A stretch of DNA of 64,000 nucleotides from Candidatus Bathyarchaeia archaeon (GTDB lineage: Archaea; Thermoproteota; Bathyarchaeia; Bathyarchaeales; Bathycorpusculaceae), in NCBI GenBank assembly GCA_041447175.1, contig CP166960.1, positions 829,507 through 893,506 on the forward strand. The letters are read 5' to 3'. The notes below the pieces were generated by a model. That model did not search any database. It was not told the DNA's origin and saw only the letters and a list, made by a program, of their open reading frames with translations. The stretch's first letter is position 1. Each line of letters starts with the position of its first letter. Positions 35,292 to 42,686 of this stretch are shown one piece after another. A program made the position numbers and the translations under genes.

Positions 35292-35350
35292 CCTATCAAA
35301 TATCGGATAGGAAAGGTTAATATAAACGTTCCTATACTATTTTTGATAGG
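35292..35350. promoter_or_regulatory. Divergent promoter with two similar inverted repeats
   Basis: Site 1 35292-35311: CCTATC-8 nt-GATAGG (perfect). Site 2 35331-35350: CCTAT-10 nt-ATAGG with the same overall 20-bp length and right half GATAGG. Centres are 39 bp apart. A TAATATAAAC box for the rightward operon lies between them at 35318-35327. Fits operators of an element switch; the binding protein is not known. Confidence 0.65.
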
Positions 35351-35477
35351 AAAGCGCGTTTGTATCATCTTCGGTACGGCTCAAACACTGACAAAAAAAC
35401 CGCACTACATCGGCTCTGTATACCAGCGTCAACAGCTGGTCGCCACCCACAAACCGCGCTGCCAAAAAGGAAGATAG
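35343..35477 (+). CDS. Possible 44-residue first protein of rightward operon
   Basis: TTG-initiated frame: IGKRVCIIFGTAQTLTKKPH, then YIGSVYQRQQLVATHKPRCQ. It is protein-like and fills the gap before 35481, but the TTG is only about 20 nt after the TATA box centre and no ribosome site is seen. Confidence 0.3.
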   Translation: MIGKRVCIIFGTAQTLTKKPHYIGSVYQRQQLVATHKPRCQKGR

Positions 35478-35480
35478 AAG

Positions 35481-35681
35481 ATGATGACCGAAACAAATGC
35501 CATAATCCTAAAAGTAATGGGAAAAAAATCGTCAATTTTAGACCTTTTGAACGCTATAGAAAAAATGTATCCCCTACATATCCGCAGTGAACTATTGCAG
35601 AATGACCGAGATGGTGGATACCACGTTTTTGAACACCTTATAATTCAAGAGGGAACCGCCAATGAATCAAAGCGCTGTTGA
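35481..35681 (+). CDS. Small element protein
   Basis: 66 residues; ATGATG at the start behind AAGGAAG. SSILDLLNAIEKMYPLHIRS helix pair then GGYHVFEHLI. Overlaps the next gene by 20 bp. Unknown. Confidence 0.55.
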   Translation: MMTETNAIILKVMGKKSSILDLLNAIEKMYPLHIRSELLQNDRDGGYHVFEHLIIQEGTANESKRC

Positions 35682-35784
35682 CGTCAAAGAGGTCTTAGCG
35701 GAAGTTCGCCTCATCCTACAAGAGACACTGAAAATCTTAGACAACGAAAACGATGCATCCAAAAGGAACAAGCGATTCCAATGA
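35662..35784 (+). CDS. 40-residue helical element protein
   Basis: ATG about 9 nt after GAGGGA inside the preceding gene. VDVKEVLAEVRLILQETLKI is one long amphipathic helix, ends NKRFQ. Its TGA overlaps the next ATG (ATGA). Confidence 0.55.
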   Translation: MNQSAVDVKEVLAEVRLILQETLKILDNENDASKRNKRFQ

Positions 35785-35888
35785 CAATGCAACTAAACGT
35801 CGACTTTATCTGGTGTAGATACTGCCAAACCGTGAATTCAAAGTGGAGAGACCGCTGCCGAAAATGCGGCGAATTTCTGGGGGAATAA
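35781..35888 (+). CDS. 35-residue zinc-ribbon element protein
   Basis: IWCRYCQTVNSKWRDRCRKC is a complete CxxC...CxxC zinc ribbon. ATGA overlap upstream. The GGGGGA within its last codons can serve as ribosome site for the ATPase frame. Confidence 0.65.
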   Translation: MTMQLNVDFIWCRYCQTVNSKWRDRCRKCGEFLGE

Positions 35889-35892
35889 AAAC

Positions 35893-37824
35893 ATAATTCC
35901 AATCGGGGACCCCTTCAAACTAGACATTGACGTAACGCCTGACACTCCAATAGATGAGATCCCCGACAGCTACACAAAAGGCATAAAGCAAAAGCTAATC
36001 GATAAAGAGGCAGAACGAAAAACCCTAGAAATAGCCCTAGAAGAGCTAAGCGTAAACCCCGATGTTGAATCCGTTTTAATGAGTGAAATACACAAAACCG
36101 TCAGCCACTACGACAATCACATTATCCGCGTATCTTTGGCTGCAGGATTAAGCACATACAACAAGCCCCTAAACTTGGCTTTAAAAGCAGAGTCAGGCAG
36201 CGGCAAAACATACTGCACAATCGAGACAACCAGCTTTTTACCCGACGAAGACATAGAGACACTAAACTATGTTTCGCCCAAAGTTTTCATCCATGAGAAC
36301 GGCCAAGCCATGGTCACAATAGACGGCGAAGATGTACCGTTTGACAGCATACCTGAACCCGTAAAGCCAGACCCCGCCGATGAACCAGACAAAAGCATCT
36401 ACGCACAGCTCTGTAGAAACTACAATGAAGAAATGAAACGCTACCGGGAACTCAAACGCCAAGTATTCTATCAAATCGATCTGCGCAACAAAATACTGGT
36501 TTTCATGGAAGGAATAGACCAAAAACTCTTCACCATGCTCAAAACTACAATGAGCCGCGACAACGAAAACCATGGATACAATGACAGCAAATACGTGGAT
36601 GAAAAAGGAAGCGTGCACAAAACTCGACTTCTTGGTTCGCCAGTGATGATTTTCAACAGCGTAGACAGCGGAGAGTACAATAACGAGTTTGCGACCCGAT
36701 GCTTAACAGCAACTCCTAACACCAGCCAAAACAAGATCAAGGCAGCCATGGAAATCTCAGCTAAAAAAGCAGCCTACCCTTGCCTATTCAACAACAATCG
36801 ATTCCAGAAGCGACTACTAAAAGAGTATTTCCGCAAAATCCGAGAAACCATGAAAAAAGGAAACATAAGCGTAATCAGCCCATACGACGGGCTAAACACA
36901 ATCTTCAATGGCGACTCAACACGGTACATGAGAGACTTTAACAAATTCATAGAATTAATTGCCCCCTTCGCAATCCTTCACCTATACCAGCGCCCAGTCG
37001 TAATTTTAAACGATCAAAGATACCTGGTCCCGACAATTCGAGACGTTTTAGACGCCAAAGACACATTCGACAAAATCATAGAGACCACCCAAACAAACGC
37101 GGATAACCGATTAATCCAGTTCTATTGGGAAACAGTCTCAAAACATCAAGGAGACGGCACAACTTTAGAAGTAATAACCGACGAATATAACCAAGGTAAA
37201 AAACGGAAACTTACCAGCCGAACAATCTATGGATGGTTGGAGCAGCTAACAAAACTAGAGTGGGTAGACGCACGTAAAGGCGAACAACTTACAAGCAAGG
37301 GGTATGTTGACCAGCAAAGAATCACGTATCACCCGTTAAAAAACCGCGAAACTTCTTTGAATATGCTAATCAAAGAAGATTTAAAGCCCGTTTTACAAGA
37401 ACAGTTCAAAAAATGGCTGAAAACTTCTTTGGAAAAAGGCTGGCTCCGCACCCCTTTCATCATTCCTAGAATCGACGGTTCAGCTTTCGAAATAACATTA
37501 GAAGAACTTGAAAGAGTAATTTTAGACACCGAGGAAAAAAACGCAGTAATTTCCAAAGAAGATTTTACGCCCAAATCAAGCACCAATCAAGAAAATAAGG
37601 CTGAAAACCTTTTGATTCCTGAAAACAAAAAAATAGAAGAGTTTATGCTACCGCCAAATGAGCCACACCCATGCGAATTTTACAACTGCGGATTGGAAGC
37701 GACACACTACATCAAAACCAAAGACGCAGACGAAAGCTACTTCTGCAAAACACATTTCCGCGAAATGCGCAAAGAATGCGAATCCGTAAACATGAAACTG
37801 GAATCCCGACAGGAGAGTCAATAA
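35893..37824 (+). CDS. Element P-loop ATPase with winged helix and C-terminal zinc finger; non-AUG start proposed
   Basis: From ATG 36079 the protein has 581 residues. The same frame is open and protein-like back to 35893 (PIGDPFKLDIDV, then KEAERKTLEIALEELSVN), adding 62 residues with no ATG, GTG or TTG. ATA 35893 or ATT 35896 follow GGGGGA by 8 or 11 nt, whereas ATG 36079 has no ribosome site. Numbered from 36079: Walker A ESGSGKTY (38-45), possible Walker B ILVFMEG (about 133), a winged helix (about 375-420) with LTSRTIYGWLEQL, and C-terminal CEFYNCGLEATH...CKTHF. The layout suits a replication or packaging ATPase of the element; family name uncertain. Confidence 0.72.
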   Translation: MIPIGDPFKLDIDVTPDTPIDEIPDSYTKGIKQKLIDKEAERKTLEIALEELSVNPDVESVLMSEIHKTVSHYDNHIIRVSLAAGLSTYNKPLNLALKAESGSGKTYCTIETTSFLPDEDIETLNYVSPKVFIHENGQAMVTIDGEDVPFDSIPEPVKPDPADEPDKSIYAQLCRNYNEEMKRYRELKRQVFYQIDLRNKILVFMEGIDQKLFTMLKTTMSRDNENHGYNDSKYVDEKGSVHKTRLLGSPVMIFNSVDSGEYNNEFATRCLTATPNTSQNKIKAAMEISAKKAAYPCLFNNNRFQKRLLKEYFRKIRETMKKGNISVISPYDGLNTIFNGDSTRYMRDFNKFIELIAPFAILHLYQRPVVILNDQRYLVPTIRDVLDAKDTFDKIIETTQTNADNRLIQFYWETVSKHQGDGTTLEVITDEYNQGKKRKLTSRTIYGWLEQLTKLEWVDARKGEQLTSKGYVDQQRITYHPLKNRETSLNMLIKEDLKPVLQEQFKKWLKTSLEKGWLRTPFIIPRIDGSAFEITLEELERVILDTEEKNAVISKEDFTPKSSTNQENKAENLLIPENKKIEEFMLPPNEPHPCEFYNCGLEATHYIKTKDADESYFCKTHFREMRKECESVNMKLESRQESQ

Positions 37825-38099
37825 TGACCGAACAAAAAACCACCGAAGAACCAACATTAAACCAACAGAAAAAGAAGCACAGAACAAAGCTGTTCGCCCA
37901 TTTAGACCACGTAATACGCCTATCTGACGAAAAACTTAGCAGTAAAGGCAACAGCGACAAAGCAAAGCAAGGTTGGGCCCGAGTTATGACTACTGCAATA
38001 GCCACGTATGGAACCCTGCTCAAAGATACAGAGTTAGAAACAATAGAAGAGCGCTTAACCAAAATAGAGGCTGAACGCACATTGGAAAAATGGAAGTAA
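37824..38099 (+). CDS. Helical element protein after the ATPase
   Basis: 91 residues from ATG 37824, sharing its A with the ATPase stop (TAATG), with AGGAGAG upstream. Contains LFAHLDHVIRLSDEKL, TTAIATYGTLLKDTELETIE. Unknown. Confidence 0.65.
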   Translation: MTEQKTTEEPTLNQQKKKHRTKLFAHLDHVIRLSDEKLSSKGNSDKAKQGWARVMTTAIATYGTLLKDTELETIEERLTKIEAERTLEKWK

Positions 38100-38119
38100 C
38101 CAGAAAGGAGGTGTGAAAC

Positions 38120-38500
38120 ATCAAAAGTATAATCAGAAGAATTGAAAAAATTGAGCGCCAAACCACGGCCCCACGCTGGAAAGTAGCAATCCAAGATTGT
38201 ACAACCGACGGTCTCTTCCGTGGTGACTGCGGCGACGGCTTAACCCAAGAACAGTTTAGCAAATGGACAGAAAGCCAAGACAAAAACACTCAGATAATCA
38301 TCATTAAACTGTCTTGCACTTTGGATGCCTTAAATGTGGTTGTTGAGAACCATGCCGACAAAAACACTGAAGACCTGCTGAGAGAATACGATGAAATAAT
38401 CGCTCAGCAGGTGAACGAAGAGGTCAATAGACGGGCGGACACAATAATTAAGTTTAGCTGTGAAGAAAACAAAGAAACGGAGCAAACGCAGGAACCTTAA
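38120..38500 (+). CDS. Element protein with proposed ATC start
   Basis: The frame KSIIRRIEKIERQTTAPRWK onward runs 126 codons with normal composition, ends TQEP, and has no ATG, GTG or TTG before about residue 66. A perfect GGAGG (38107-38111) lies 8 nt before the ATC at 38120, and an in-frame TGA at 38114-38116 closes the frame immediately upstream. So the gene seems to start at ATC (or the nearby ATA/ATC). The product is mixed alpha/beta with a helix DLLREYDEIIAQQVNEE. No family. Confidence 0.6.
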   Translation: MKSIIRRIEKIERQTTAPRWKVAIQDCTTDGLFRGDCGDGLTQEQFSKWTESQDKNTQIIIIKLSCTLDALNVVVENHADKNTEDLLREYDEIIAQQVNEEVNRRADTIIKFSCEENKETEQTQEP

Positions 38501-38513
38501 TGCGTATCCATGC

Positions 38514-39704
38514 CTATTTCTTCTCTTCAAGTTTCTTCTCAAGTTCAATAACTCGTTTAAGCAAAACTTCAATGCCTTCTTTGGAGCTCTCTATTTTCTG
38601 CATTTTCTCTTTAAGCTCCACACCAGTTCTAACAAGCGATTCAATGACCTGGTCTTTCTCCGCTACCTTAGCCGATAATTCCTCAAGTTCTTCCTTTACT
38701 TTTTCGTCATATTCGGTTTGAGCAACGTCAGTTAACCGTAAGAACGCATAGACTTTTTTGGCGGCGTCAACAAAACTGTCCATCATCTGCTTGTAGCCGC
38801 CATACTCCATCTCTATACTGCTGGCGTGCCCCATCATTGCCTCTTTGGTTTTAGGATAAATACCAGCGGCCTTCAAAGAATCTTCAAAAGCGTCACGAAG
38901 ATTAGTTGGCTTAAACCCCTTTACTTCATGTAGTTTGGGGACGTTCTGAATGATGCAGCTTACAACTTGCGTAACTGCCTTGTTATTTAAGGGTCCCTCT
39001 CTGCCAAGAAGCAACGGACCCGCTTCTTCTCCCCTAATCTTCATGTATGCGTTTAATGCGCTGCAAACATCCGGCATAGACACGCCTCTGATGACTTCGC
39101 CTGTTTTTGAACGGCTGCGCTCAAAATACTGCCACGGCTCAGAAGGGTAATCGCCAACGTTTAGAGCTGCTATGTCAACGGGGACAAAGCCATTCTGGTA
39201 CATGATGGCGATGATGAATTTGTCTCTTGCACAATCCGCATGATCAAGTAACTCGCGGACTTCACTGTTTTCAGGGGAATATTTTCTGTGTCTTCTAGCC
39301 TTTGGGAGCTTAATTTCGTTCTTCAAGTCTAAGGCTAAACGTTTAGAGTTGTTGGCAAAGAACCCCTGTATTCTACCTATTACCCCTTGGGTGCTTCTAC
39401 CCGTGTAGCCTTTGGCTAAAAGGTGCTTGGCGTACAGTTTGACTTGGCGTTCATAGCGTTCCTCGTTTTCTGGGATGCCGCTGAACAAGTCAGATTTGCG
39501 GTTGCTGAAGACGGTGTCGGGGTCTTCGCCTAGAAATAGGAAGAACGCGGATAGTTGCCAGTAATAGTTTTCTTTGGTTTCTTCGCTTAACGCGGTTACT
39601 GCGCGTTTGATTGATTCATATTCTTGTATAGGTTTGCCGAAGGTTTGCTGGAATTGTTCTTTGTTGGTGGTGCGGCCGTTTTTCTGTTTTCGTTGCTTCA
39701 GCAT
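38514..39704 (-). CDS. Tyrosine recombinase (integrase) with C-terminal coiled coil
   Basis: 396 residues. An N-terminal SAM-like core-binding domain (about 30-135) precedes the catalytic domain. Visible catalytic residues: Arg in TNLRDAFEDSL (about 268), His in MMGHASS (about 288) and Tyr in EYGGYKQM (about 300). The usual first Arg after a GLR-like turn is missing: the site reads YQNGFVPVDIAAL. The last 70 residues form a coiled coil (EELSAKVAEKDQVIESLV). It faces the rightward operon and has TATTTATAG 35-45 nt upstream of its ATG. Confidence 0.85.
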   Translation of the reverse strand: MLKQRKQKNGRTTNKEQFQQTFGKPIQEYESIKRAVTALSEETKENYYWQLSAFFLFLGEDPDTVFSNRKSDLFSGIPENEERYERQVKLYAKHLLAKGYTGRSTQGVIGRIQGFFANNSKRLALDLKNEIKLPKARRHRKYSPENSEVRELLDHADCARDKFIIAIMYQNGFVPVDIAALNVGDYPSEPWQYFERSRSKTGEVIRGVSMPDVCSALNAYMKIRGEEAGPLLLGREGPLNNKAVTQVVSCIIQNVPKLHEVKGFKPTNLRDAFEDSLKAAGIYPKTKEAMMGHASSIEMEYGGYKQMMDSFVDAAKKVYAFLRLTDVAQTEYDEKVKEELEELSAKVAEKDQVIESLVRTGVELKEKMQKIESSKEGIEVLLKRVIELEKKLEEKK

Positions 39705-39768
39705 TTTTCATCAATACAAAGTATAGCTACCGTCTATAAATACGTTACTTTCCTACTGGGTGAGCTAA

Positions 39769-40677
39769 CTAAGTTAGGACGGCGCACCCATCTTCTTTTA
39801 CCAACAACGTATGTTCTGCTTGGGCAACCTTTTTGCGGGATGCTTCCACAAAAACTGGGTAGCCCATAACTGCTTTTGTTGTCAGTAGCTCCTTGAATGC
39901 TTCGTGATAACGATTTTTGGGTAACACGCCTTGGAGCCATCTTTCGGTGAAGGGTAAGGTGTGGCAGTTTTCTTCGATGTATTTGACTAACGTTTTTGCG
40001 TCAGGATTTTTAGTCTTAGTTTTAGTTTTTACTAAGCGAAAAATTGTTTTTTGAGGTGAATCTTCAACGGTGCCAACAGCGTCCCGCACGGTAACGAAAG
40101 GTTCAATGGCGTAGAGTTCGCCTGCCTTGAGTTTGCCCAGTGACATTTGGTGAACGTTGGGTATGCTGGTTCCTGCATGAATCAGGTACCTGCCTACGCT
40201 GTGACCCGTCAGGTTCTGGATGGGTCGGAAGCCTCGGTTGGTTATGGCGGTTTCGATGGCTCCACCGATTTTGCCTGGAGACACGTCAGCGCGGACAGTA
40301 TCAATTGCTGTCTGCAGGGCGGTTTGCGCGACGCCAACCATAACGTCATATTGGGGGTCAAAGCTGACCGTAAACGCTGTATCCGTGACGTAGCCGTCTA
40401 CATGGGCGCCCATGTCCACTTTGACCACGGCGCGTTCGGGTATAGTGTTTTTGTCGCCTGGCGGAGAAGTGTAGTGGGCGGCAACCTCATTAATGGAGAC
40501 ATTGCAGGGAAATGCTGGTTGAGCGCCCTTTTGCCGAATAAGTCCTTCGGCTTTCTCGCACACCTCAATTATTGGCATGTTTTCTTGAACAAAACCACGG
40601 GTTTCTTCGCGTGCTTCCCGCAAAATTTTTCCGGATAAACGGAACTTTTCTAACGCTTCTTCATCATAGAGGGGCAT
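39769..40677 (-). CDS. map: Methionine aminopeptidase, archaeal type 2
   Basis: 302 residues. Metal ligands: Asp in VDMGAHVDGYVTDTAF (two), His in GHSVGRYLIHAG, Glu in YAIEPFVTV and Glu/Gln region near the end (AQAEHTLLV). Removes initiator Met from nascent chains. The 3' end overlaps the possible right attachment site of the element. Confidence 0.94.
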   Translation of the reverse strand: MPLYDEEALEKFRLSGKILREAREETRGFVQENMPIIEVCEKAEGLIRQKGAQPAFPCNVSINEVAAHYTSPPGDKNTIPERAVVKVDMGAHVDGYVTDTAFTVSFDPQYDVMVGVAQTALQTAIDTVRADVSPGKIGGAIETAITNRGFRPIQNLTGHSVGRYLIHAGTSIPNVHQMSLGKLKAGELYAIEPFVTVRDAVGTVEDSPQKTIFRLVKTKTKTKNPDAKTLVKYIEENCHTLPFTERWLQGVLPKNRYHEAFKELLTTKAVMGYPVFVEASRKKVAQAEHTLLVKEDGCAVLT

Positions 40678-40777
40678 CAGTTTTTCACTTCGACTGCTTA
40701 GGGTTCAGTATGCACCACAGGCTTAAATGCCTAACCCATGAAATACATCAGAAAAGAAAAGAGGCAGTGTGCCCGTT

Positions 40778-41332
40778 TTAGGGCTTGTACATTTTGGGGT
40801 CTAAGACCGCGAAGTTGTTTCCGCCTGCGTGATAGAGCATTTTGGCATTTTCCAAGCTGTAGCGTTCAGTGAAGACACCTGGATTAGCGTAAGCTGCCTC
40901 CACCAAGCCGACAAACACGGTGTGGTCGCCTGTGGTGACTTGGCTATCGACGGTGCATTCAAGGTGGGCGATGCACTCTTTTATGGCAGGAGCTTTGACT
41001 TTGCGGGCGGGAATCGGGGTTAAATCTGCTTTTTTGAATTTGTCAAAGCTTCGTCCACTAAAGGAGCCGCATGCGTAAACGGACTGCAGCAGTTCAAGCG
41101 TGGGAATGTTGATAACAAATTCCTTTGATTCGCTGATTAGCGTGTGGCTGTGTCGTTGAGGTGAGAGGCTTATGGCGACCAGTGGGGGCTTGTTGCTGGT
41201 TGGCATCGCCCAAGCAACTGTGGTGATGTTGGGTTTGCCAGCTTTACCTACGCATGAGACGAGAACGGTATGCATAGGGTGAAGAAGCCGATAGGCGTAC
41301 TGAGAGTTAACTTCCAGTTTACCTGCTGACAT
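40778..41332 (-). CDS. Flavin reductase (FMN-binding split barrel) family protein
   Basis: 184 residues. TTVAWAMPTSNKPPLVAISL then SPQRHSHTLISESKEFVINI and CGSFSGRSFDKF mark the flavoredoxin/flavin reductase-like barrel. Probably binds FMN as an electron carrier. Single gene. Confidence 0.9.
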   Translation of the reverse strand: MSAGKLEVNSQYAYRLLHPMHTVLVSCVGKAGKPNITTVAWAMPTSNKPPLVAISLSPQRHSHTLISESKEFVINIPTLELLQSVYACGSFSGRSFDKFKKADLTPIPARKVKAPAIKECIAHLECTVDSQVTTGDHTVFVGLVEAAYANPGVFTERYSLENAKMLYHAGGNNFAVLDPKMYKP

Positions 41333-41432
41333 GACAATTACCGTTTGGTTTCACGTGCCCGACGTTTATTTCTTTTTCTTTAACCCTAAAACCGAAAAAC
41401 AAACCGCTTCAGCAAAAAGGAAAAGGGACGAA

Positions 41433-42686
41433 TTATTCCCTTATGTGACCCCTACCTAAAACGAAGTATTTAATGGTCGTCAAATGCTGCACGCTCATGG
41501 GCCCCCGTGCATGCAGCTTCTGGGTGCTGATGCCGATTTCTGCGCCCAAACCGAACTGGTTGCCGTCGGTGAAGCGTGTGCTAGAATTCCAGTAAACCGC
41601 TGCTGAATCCACTTCCTTGATGAATTTCAGTGCCTTGTCAAAGCTGGCGGTGAGGATGGATTCACTGTGTTTGCTGCTGTACTTGTTGATGTGAGCGATT
41701 GCTTCATCTAAGCCTGAAACGACTTTTACGCCGATGATGAGGTCTAAAAATTCGGTGCTCCAGTCCTGTTCAGTTGCGGCTTTCACCGTGGGCACAATGC
41801 GCTGAGTTTCTTGGTCGCCTCGAACCTCTACGCCTCTCTCGTGCAGTGCTGAAATGGCTTTTGGCAGAAACGTCTCCGCGATGCTAGCATCAACCAGCAG
41901 CTTTTCAGCCGCGTTGCACACACCTGGACGCTGGCACTTCGCATTAATAACTATGAGGACTGCGCGTTCAAGGTCAGCGTCTTCGCATACGTAAATGTGG
42001 CAGTTGCCCGTGCCTGTCTCGATGACGGGAATCCGTGATTTCTCAACCACTGTCCGAATTAGACTTGCCCCGCCCCGAGGCACCAGCACATCGATGAATT
42101 CTCGCATGCTCATGAGTTCCTCTGCTGCGGCGCGGTCAGGATTATCCACCACCTGAATCGCGTCAGCGGGAACCCCCGTGCCCTTTAAGGCGTCGCGAAG
42201 GACTTGGCCGATGGCGATGTTGCTGTTAATGGCGTCTGAGCCTCCGCGTAAAATTACGGCGTTGCCTGACTTGATGCATATGCCTGCAGCGTCGGAGGTC
42301 ACGTTGGGTCTGGATTCGTAAATGACGCCCACCACGCCTAACGGGACTCGGAGTTGCCCGATGATTAAGCCGTTGGGGCGGGTCCACGTTTTTTCGATGC
42401 TGCCCACAGGGTCAGCTTGTGCAGAGACTTCATGAAGCTCTTTTGCCATGTTGCTGATCTTCTTTTGGTCAAGGGCTAAGCGGTCTAGCAGGGCGGCTTT
42501 CATGCCTTTGGCTTTTGCCGCATCAACATCCAGCTGGTTTGCCGCCAAAATCTTTTCCACATTTGTCTCCAACGCGTTAGCCATTTGGCATAGAGCCGCG
42601 TTTTTTTGGGTGTCAGAGAGTTTTGCAACCTCGTAGGATGCTGCGCGGGCTCTCTGGCAGGTTTCCAGTATGGTTGTTTTGCTCAT
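41433..42686 (-). CDS. proA: Glutamate-5-semialdehyde dehydrogenase
   Basis: 417 residues. Aldehyde dehydrogenase fold with catalytic Cys in AKCQRPGVCNAAEKLL, and EIGISTQKLHARGPM near the end, as in ProA. Reduces gamma-glutamyl phosphate to the semialdehyde for proline. ATG overlaps the proB stop by 4 bp. Confidence 0.95.
   Translation of the reverse strand: MSKTTILETCQRARAASYEVAKLSDTQKNAALCQMANALETNVEKILAANQLDVDAAKAKGMKAALLDRLALDQKKISNMAKELHEVSAQADPVGSIEKTWTRPNGLIIGQLRVPLGVVGVIYESRPNVTSDAAGICIKSGNAVILRGGSDAINSNIAIGQVLRDALKGTGVPADAIQVVDNPDRAAAEELMSMREFIDVLVPRGGASLIRTVVEKSRIPVIETGTGNCHIYVCEDADLERAVLIVINAKCQRPGVCNAAEKLLVDASIAETFLPKAISALHERGVEVRGDQETQRIVPTVKAATEQDWSTEFLDLIIGVKVVSGLDEAIAHINKYSSKHSESILTASFDKALKFIKEVDSAAVYWNSSTRFTDGNQFGLGAEIGISTQKLHARGPMSVQHLTTIKYFVLGRGHIRE

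Larger units (their letters stand above)
31153..39776. mobile_element. Integrated element with tyrosine recombinase (approximate limits)
   Basis: Between the DUF1512 operon and methionine aminopeptidase, gene style changes: short overlapping genes, mostly without families, a divergent promoter with paired inverted repeats, an ATPase, and an integrase at the right edge. Limits are approximate; an 8-bp direct repeat CTAAGTTA occurs at 31153-31160 and 39769-39776, both at the 3' ends of the flanking chromosomal genes. The core may be only 34.0-39.7 kb, with the left part an older insertion. Confidence 0.65.

Noticed and set aside
39624-39869. Plus-strand frame across the integrase/aminopeptidase junction
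   Set aside because: Shadow of two well supported minus-strand genes.
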